Positions 26,901 to 35,900 of a stretch of DNA of 64,000 nt are shown here, in pieces (the stretch's first letter is position 1; each line of letters starts with the position of its first letter). The stretch spans positions 62,001-126,000 of the forward strand of contig CM037459.1 of the NCBI GenBank assembly GCA_021014325.1. The letters are read 5' to 3'. The DNA comes from Plazaster borealis (taxonomy: Eukaryota > Echinodermata > Asteroidea > Forcipulatida > Labidiasteridae). The position numbers were made by a program, and so were the translations under genes. Below the pieces are notes generated by a model that worked only from the letters and a program-made list of their open reading frames with translations, did no database searches and was not told where the DNA came from.

Positions 26901-29900
26901 CAGAACAGATAACTTACAGGGATGGAGATTGGTCAGGGGCTCAGAACAGATAACTTATAGGGATGGAGATTGGTCAGGGGCTCAGAACAGATAACTTACA
27001 GGGATGGAGATTGGTCAGGGGCTCAGAACAGATAACTTACAGGGATGGAGATTGGTCAGGGGCTCAGAACAGATAACTTATAGGGATTGGGATTGGTCAG
27101 GGGCTCAGAACAGATAACTTATAGGGATGGAGATTGGTCAGGGGCTCAGAACAGATAACTTACAGGGATGGTGATTGGTCAGGGGCCTAGAGCAGATAAC
27201 TTACAGGGATGGTGATTGGTCAGGGGCTCAGAACAGATAACTTATAGGGATGGAGATTGGTCAGGGGCTCAGAACAGATAACTTATAGGGATTGGGATTA
27301 GTCAGGGGCTCAGAACACACAACTTCAGACAGTATCCCTACATGCCTTAGGGGATTTTAGGTATTGAACCCTTTGATTAAACTTAACTGTGAAAAGTTTA
27401 CTGATATAAGTAAATACAAAACCAGCTTATGATTAGAAATGTTTTGATTCTTGTTTTCTGTATTGCTGTTCTTTGTCTTGCTTTATAAGTAAAGCATTTC
27501 CAAAGATCAATTTAATACCAGCACTGTTTTGTATCCCAATCATAAAGATAAACAATTTGTTCATTTAGATGGCTGGTGATCAACAAACCTGATTTAACAT
27601 TTTTTATAGCCCAAAATCTGAACCAAGAACTCATTTTATAGCCAGATTATAACAAACTTTAACCTACCCCAATCAGTATCACTAATTCGAGCAAATGAAC
27701 GATCCCTGATAATACCAGCATTGTTGACGATGATATCTGAAACAGAGAAAATTGCATGCTTCATCTTGATGTACTTTTCTTTTCATAATCAGTAAGTCTC
27801 AGTCTTAATCATTGAGAGGATATTGCACATGTATGTGAAACAGAAACATTAGTCACTTTAATATTGTGATTAAACTGACTGTCGAGTTTTACATGCAAGC
27901 TGCATGCATGGGTGAGCAGACAAGCTAATTCATCTAGTAAATAATATTTTGTTCTAGAAAGTTATCAAAAGCTTTTTATTATCTACATGAGCTAGGTTAG
28001 CGTGCTACCTATTCTACCAACGTTATCAGATGCTTTTTATTATCTACATGAGCTAGGTTAGTGTGTTACCTACATGTATTCTACATTGTACCAATGTTAT
28101 CAAATGCTTTTTAATGTCTACATGAGCTAGATTAGTGTAACCTATTCAACCAAAGCTATCAGATATTTTTATTACCTACATGAGCTAGGTTAGTGTGCGT
28201 CCTATTCTACCAACGTTATCAAATGCTTTTAATGTCTACAAGAGCTAGATTAGTGTAACCTATTCTACCAAAGCTATCAGATGTTTTTATTATCTACATG
28301 AGCTAGATTAGTGTGTTACCTACATGTACATGTATTCTACCAATTTTATCAAATGCTTTTTAATGTCTACATGAGCTAGATTAGTGTAACCTATTCTACC
28401 AAAGCTATCAGATGTTTTTATTACCTACATGAGCTAGGTAAGTGTGCGTCCTATTCTACCAACGTTATCAAATGCTTTTAATGTCTACAAGAGCTAGATT
28501 AGTGTAACCTATTCTACCAAAGCTATCAGATGTTTTTATTATCTACATGAGCTAGATTAGTGCGTTACCTACATGTACATGTATTCTACCAATTTTATCA
28601 AATGCTTTTTAATGTCTACAAGAGCTAGATAAGTGTAACCTATTCTACCAAAGCTATCAGATGTTTTTTATTATCTACATGAGCTAGATTAGTGTTACCT
28701 ACTCTACGAAGGTTTTCAGATGCTTTTCATTATCTACATGAGCTAGATGAGTATGTTACCTATTCTACAAATGTTATCAGATGCTTTTTATTGTCTACAT
28801 GAGCTAGATTAGTGTGTTACCTATTAACCTATTCTACAAAAGTTATCAGATGCTTTTTATTATCTACATGAGCTAGATTAGTGTTATCTACTCTACAAAG
28901 GTTTTCATATGCTTTTCATTATCTACATGAGCTAGATGAGTGTGTTACCTGTTCTACAAACGTTCTCAGATGCTTTTTAATGTCTACATCAGCTAGATTA
29001 GTGTAACCTATTCTACCAAAGCTATCAGATGTTTTTATTATCTACATGAGCTAGATTAGTGTTACCTATTCTACCAAAGCTATCAGATGTTTTTATTATC
29101 TACATGAGCTAGATTAGTGTTACCTATTCTACCAAAGCTATCAGATGTTTTTATTATCTACATGAGCTAGGTTAGTGTGCGTCCTATTCTACCAAAGTTA
29201 TCAGATGCTTTTTATTACATGAGCTAGGTTAGTGCGTTACCTACTTCTACCAATGTTATCAAATGCTTTTTATTATCTACATGAGCTAGATTAGTGTTAC
29301 CTACTCTACGAAGATTTTCAGATGCTTTTCATTATCTACATGAGCTAGATGAGTGTGTTACCTATTCTACAAACGTTATCAGATGCTTTTTATTATCTAC
29401 ATGAGCTAGATTAGTGTTACCTACTCTACAAAGGTTTTCAGATGCTTTTCATTATCTACATGAGCTAGATGAGTATGTTACCTATTCTACAAACGTTATC
29501 AGATGCTTTTTATTATCTACATGAGCTAGATTAGTGTGTTACCTATTAACCTATTCTACAAAAGTTATCAGATGCTTTTTATTATCTACATGAGCTAGAT
29601 TAGTGTTATCTACTCTACAAAGGTTTTCATATGCTTTTCATTATCTACATGAGCTAGATGAGTGTGTTACCTGTTCTACAAACGTTCTCAGATGCTTTTT
29701 AATGTCTACATGAGCTAGATTAGTGTTTTAGTAGCGTGTTCTTTGCTATTATTTATTATTGAAATGAAATGATAAAAACCAAATGGAAGTTTGGCTACTT
29801 TGCCTTTTTGATGGTAAATAAGAAGAGGGCAATACTTGTGCCAAATAAATTATAATGCACTTGGTTTGGTCGAATTAATTAGCTTGTCACTGCGGTGTGC

Positions 29901-32900
29901 CTATTAGCTGTGTACTACTGCCAAACAGCACACCACAGCAACAAGAGTCCTAAAGAAAGTAATACTAATGCAAGTGCTGAATTGAGAGCTACATTGTAGG
30001 TAGTAATTAACATACATACAATCAGGTACCGACTATGACTGCGACTTCACCCAAGAGTAAAAAAGATATAAGTGAGGGAGAGAGTGCGTGTGTAGTCCAC
30101 TTTTATATACACGTGCATGAGTGGGGTCAGAGGAACGCACCTGGTGTTGCGTAACAAAAGGAATGCATGAGGGCCGCCTGGGCGATTTAATGTAACAAAG
30201 AAAAATACTGTAAGGTCTACTACAGTGTTACCTATTCTACAAAAGTTATCAGATGATTTTTATTTCCTAAATGAGCTAAATTAGTGTGCTATTTATTCTA
30301 CCAAAGTTGTCAGATGCTTTTTATTATCTACATGAGCTAGATATGTGTGTTACCTACTCTACAAAGGTTTTCAGATGCTTTTCATTATCTACATGAGCTA
30401 GATGAGTGTGCTACCTATTCTACAAACGTTATCAGATGCTTTTTAATGTCTACATGAGCTAGATTAGTGTGTTACCTATTTTACAAAAGTATCACATGAT
30501 TTTTATTTCCTAAATGAGCTAAATTAATGTGCTATTTATTCTACCAAAGTTATCAGATGCTTTTTATTATCTACATGAGCTAGATTAGTGTTACCTATTC
30601 GACCAAAGTTGTCCAACGCTGTCTGAACTAACTTCTCTCCTTCTTCCACAGAATCTAATGAACATTAATTGAAATAATCAAAACAGTAAGTAACATTTCA
30701 TAAATCATATGTTGTAAATATCTTAACCCCTTATATAGAAATCTGTATTTAAAAAAAAATACTAAAGTATTGTAAAATACAGATTCTGACAAAATGACCT
30801 GAGTGTTAGAAATATCTAGAATTGCAATGACTATAAAACAATTCATTAAGCTCTTCCATTTAAGCATTGACCAATCAAGACTATGACTGCATGTTGAAAT
30901 CTCATTGACACATAAACTGATTACCACTTTTTTAATACTGTGCTTTGTAATTTGTGAGCATGGTGTTAACGTACTTGTAGGTGCCCTGCTTGGATGTAAC
31001 TCAATAGGAGATGCAACCCACAGTTGCTACATATATAGCAGACAGGGCTTTTAATAATTGGTTTTTTCAACTCACCGTAATTAGCCACTGCTTTGCCTCC
31101 TTTAGCTCTTATCTCCTCGACAACTTTGTCTGCAATCTTTGTCCCATCACCATCCCCGGATGGACCTCCACCAAGATCATTCACTAATCAGATACAAGAA
31201 AATTATTAATAACCAAGAATTGAAAGCAGATTCTTCACTTAAAAACTGTCTTGACATGATTTCTTTTGCGAATACAGTCATCTGAAAAAAAGGTTATGAA
31301 AGTTTAAACCTAAAACCAATCAATTTTGATTGTTGACAACAAATACCTGCAAATAAATTATGCCAATTCTTTGTGATCCTCTGTACTTACAAGGCTGGTT
31401 AATACCAGCTTTGTTCAAGCACATTTTGTACCGATATTTACTACAGAATGTAGTACTTCCCAAAACAATATCTATATTCAACCGATACTAAAATGATAGA
31501 ATCTAAGGGCACAACGCTTCTCTTAAGAACCTTTTAAAATATGCCTGTTAACAGAGCCTAGAAATGTTAAATTAAAAATACATTCTGTCAAAGTTGAAAA
31601 CAGCATTTGTATGAATTCACTCTTCTGTAAACCAATGAATAATGATCAATGTTTTATCTATTTAAAGGGGATAGCTGTTTGGGGAAAATATTTCTTACCA
31701 ACAACAGATGCCCCCCTGGCAGCAAACATCAGTGCATACTCTTTACCCAGACCTACATTCAGACATAAAAAATGTGTTACAGAAAACTGTTAATAAAAAA
31801 CAGAAAAGTTTCAATTCATTGGTTTCTATTAAACTTTACCTACCTTCATTGTGCCCACAAAATCGTCAGTAGTTAAAAAATATTGTTTCCGTTGATGCGA
31901 TGCTTATGGCCTTTGCATGTCAACAACGGTTCATTTTTGTTTAAAACGCGCATGTCAGAGTTATAGTCTTTTTCAAGTCTGTGATGGTGGTTTTTTTGTC
32001 AACCTGAAATAGCACCCTCTTCTTGATTAACCTTCCTTATAGCATTTTGAGCAACCAATAATGCAGACAAAACTACATGTAAGTGCAATCTTTACATAGA
32101 TATGAGGGACTCGGACTCAGACCGAAGGGTACTCGGACTTGGTCTCGGACCGAAGGGGACTCGGACTTGGTGGGGAGGACTTGGTCTCAGACTGAAGGGA
32201 ACTCGGACTTGGTGGAGAGGACTTGGTCTCCGACCGAAGGGGACTCGGACTTGGTGGGAAGGACTTGGTCTCGGACCGAAGGGGACTCGGACTTGGGGGG
32301 GAGGACTCGGTCTCAGACCGAAGGGGACTTGTACTTGGTGAGGAGGACTTGGTCTCGGACCGAAGGGGACTCGGACTTGGTGGGGAGGACTCGGTCTCAG
32401 ACTGAAGGGGACTCGGACTTGGTCTCAGACCGAAGGGGACTTGGACTTGGTGGGGAGGACTTGGTCTCAGACCGAAGGGGACTCGGACTTGGTGGGGAGG
32501 ACTTGGTCTCGGACCGAAGGGGACTCGGACTTGGTGGGGAAGACTTGGTCTCAGACCTAAGGGGACTTGGACTTGGTGGGGAGGACTTGGTCTCAGACCG
32601 AAGGGGACTCGGACTTGGTGGGGAGGACTTGGTCTCAGACTGAAGGGGACTCAGACTTGGTCTCAGACTGAAGGGGACTCGGACTTGGTCTCAGACTGAA
32701 GGGGACTCGGACTTGGTGGGGAGGACTTGGTCTCAGACTGAAGGGGACTCGGACTTGGTGGGGAGGACTTGGTCTCAGACTGAAGGGGACTCGGACTTGG
32801 TGGGGAGGACTTGGTCTCAGACTGAAGGGGACTCGGATTGGTGGGGAGGACTTGGTCTTGGACCGAAGGGGACTCGGACTTGGTGGGGAAGACTTGGTCT

Positions 32901-35900
32901 CAGACCGAAGGGGACTTGGACTTGGTGGGGAGGACTTGGTCTCAGACTGAAGGGGACTCGGACTTGGTTGGGAGGACTTGGACTTGGACAACAGGGACTC
33001 GACTGCAGCACTGGTCAGTACATTACATTAATTGGCTCTCTGTTGGTCATGTTCCTTGTATTTGCCTACATGTACAATCATAAAGTCTGATTGATTCTCA
33101 CTTTCTAAAAGGGAACTGGAGTAAATTTCCCTTCGGGCCTTGGTATGACAACATTTAGTTGTATAGTGCAAGATGGACGAAAACCAGATTATTTGTTATC
33201 ACTATGGCCTATTCTTTGATCAGTCCTTCATACTAAAAACGATACCAGACAAAAGATAGTTATATTTATTAAGTGATAAGCTGCATCACAATAATGTTGA
33301 ACTTTGAACCTGTGTCAGTGTTAGTTGAAATGACAATGCACCATACCGACCATGTATGGACGATTAATAATAATAATAACTAGTTCTTATATAGTGCATT
33401 TTACAACAACATCTCAATGCACTTTACATTAGTGCCCTGGTCATTGGGCCAATAACATTCTTTTAATCTTTCTCAGCTCCCTGGGGAGTATACAGCCCTG
33501 AGCTGCTGTGGCGCTCAGAAAGCTTTTTCAAACACAATATCAACCTCTACCCTTGCAGGTACCCATTTATAACCCTGGGTGAAGAGAAGCAATTCTTGCT
33601 CAAGGACACAAGTGTCATGACTGGGATTCGAACCCACACCCCGATGACTTAACCACTAGAACTTGAATTTGACGCTCTAAACCACTCGGCCATGACACCC
33701 TTTAGAATTCAGTGTACATAGAATAAGTGTACGTATAACATCAACCCTCTCTTAGGTAACCAATTCAAGATTTTGAGGAAGATTTATTAAATTAAAACAT
33801 TCTTGCACAAACTAGTTTAATTGCCAAACATTTGGACCCCAGCAGAGTCTTTCTGAACGGCTAAAATGACAACACAACACAACACACGTAAACAAGTTGT
33901 CATTAATTTAATGTCATTTTAGTTTAGAAGGTCTTTGAAAAGACACTGCACAGCAGTGCTAGTGCTAGGCTAGACCCAGTAACTGGGGCACTGTACTCTT
34001 CGATCGAAGATGTCCAAAAAAAAAATTAAAAGGAGTACAGCGCCCCAGTTACTGGGTCTAGTGCTAGGCCGGGGTCAGTAAGCATCAGGCAATTGTTCCT
34101 CACAAGGAATGTTACAAAAAGTGAAATGAAATCCAACATCCATTAAAAAATCAAATAAATCCCTTATTATAAAAGTTGTGGCATTATACGGAAATTTGTC
34201 CCATTCTTTTATTTTTACTGAACAAATGTTTTGCAGACTGTGTGTCAAAAGTAGAGTTTTGGGCCAGTTCAGTCCTGCCAGTATAAACTCGTCATACAAT
34301 CCTGTTCCAGTTGACGGTGTGTCGATGGTTACTATTTAGTAATAGTAGGACCCCTAGTATTATGCCTAGAAACTCGGGCTACTTCGAGCTTCGAGCAGCC
34401 GTGGGGCGCAGTTGGGAGGACCAGCTTCATACTTTTTTTAATAACTGCAAAATGTGTGGATCAATTCCACTGATTTTTTTTTTTAACAACTTTTAAACAA
34501 CCTTCTTTCATAATACTGTAGTTATTTCTGGGTGAGTGAACTCAGAGGTTGACACATAGTGTGGGAAAGCTGGGTCACACTATAACATGTACACAAAAAT
34601 CCTATGACAGTATTGTAATTGTGTGCACAAAAACTTAATCCTTTCGAAATGTACTGTTTTGAAAATTAGTGGTGAACCAATGTGTAAATTTCCCGAATGC
34701 TTCAATCTTTAGTGTGTGGGTCCAGCCAGGGAACATCTATTCATCTGTTCACCATAAGATTAAGAACAAGAATTGTGCCCCCAAACACAGTTTACCCGTG
34801 CCTCTCAAGCGCACCCAGTGGGTCTGTTCCGCCCCAACTTGACAATCGCACCAACTACAGTTGGGACTGGTCCCAACTTGAGTGTTCAAGTTGGGGCGTC
34901 CCAACTGTAGTTGGGACAGTAGTAATTGTACAGGGTACTAGGACTAGACTAGGAGCAAGCAGGGGAGATATCTCATCTGCATTAATTGCAGGTTGGTTGT
35001 TTGTGATAGCAGAGTCTCAGAAAAAAAAGAAAACAAAATTAAGGTCAATCAAAACAGTAGACTTTTTCAGGGTAAATAAGTTGGAGTAATTACTTTCTCT
35101 ATGATTATTCCCACCTCTTTTTTTTTTTTTTTTGAAAAGGTTGCCACCAAAACCACAGGCACATAATGACAAGTTTCACACTAATCTAGTACTATTCTTA
35201 AGCCAAAACTGGGCTCAATACCCACATCAACGCCCGCGCATGTTGCAGTCCCCACAATTACAAACGATCACGGTTCCTATGCTATCCTGTACACAGCCTG
35301 TACTGGGCCCAATTTCATGGCTCTGCTTACCAGAAGCAAAGAATCGGTGCTTGCGGAAGCAGCAAATTCCCCGCTTACGTCAAGCGTATTTCACGGGTTA
35401 GCGGGGAATTTTTGCTTATGCGCGTGCGTACTCCATGAAATTGGGTCCTGTAGAGTTCTATGGGCGATCCCAACTACAGTTGGGACGCCCCAACTTGAAC
35501 ACTCAAGTTGGGACCAGTCCCAACTATAGTTGGGACGATTGTCAAGTTGGGACGGAACAGGTCCAGCATGTAAATTTTGTCCCGTGTCTCAGCTCGGAGG
35601 GGGTGTTCTTTTGTGTAATTTACTTAGTACTTGTTGTTTCTGTTCAATCAAGCATGTAGCTAGCCCACCTTGTTGAGCTGTAGTGTATGGCTCTCTTTTA
35701 ACATCTCGGTCTCCGTGGGGAGAGCCACAGCTCAACAAGGTCACGCCCTCACGGGTAGCAATAGCCCCATAAATTGGGCCAATCACTTCGTATCCTTGGC
35801 CCCAGCACCATTGCAATTAAATGTTTGTGGATTCTTAAAGTTTCAAACGGCCTCATAAAAACTTACCAATCGGATACCACTGTACTTGCGGATAACCGGC

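Noticed and set aside
33600..33700. Functional tRNA-Leu gene
   Set aside because: The tRNA-like part continues directly into a SINE body and has lost stem pairing.
34697..35089. 130-codon plus-strand frame
   Set aside because: It crosses the arm of an inverted-repeat element and has no recognisable domain.
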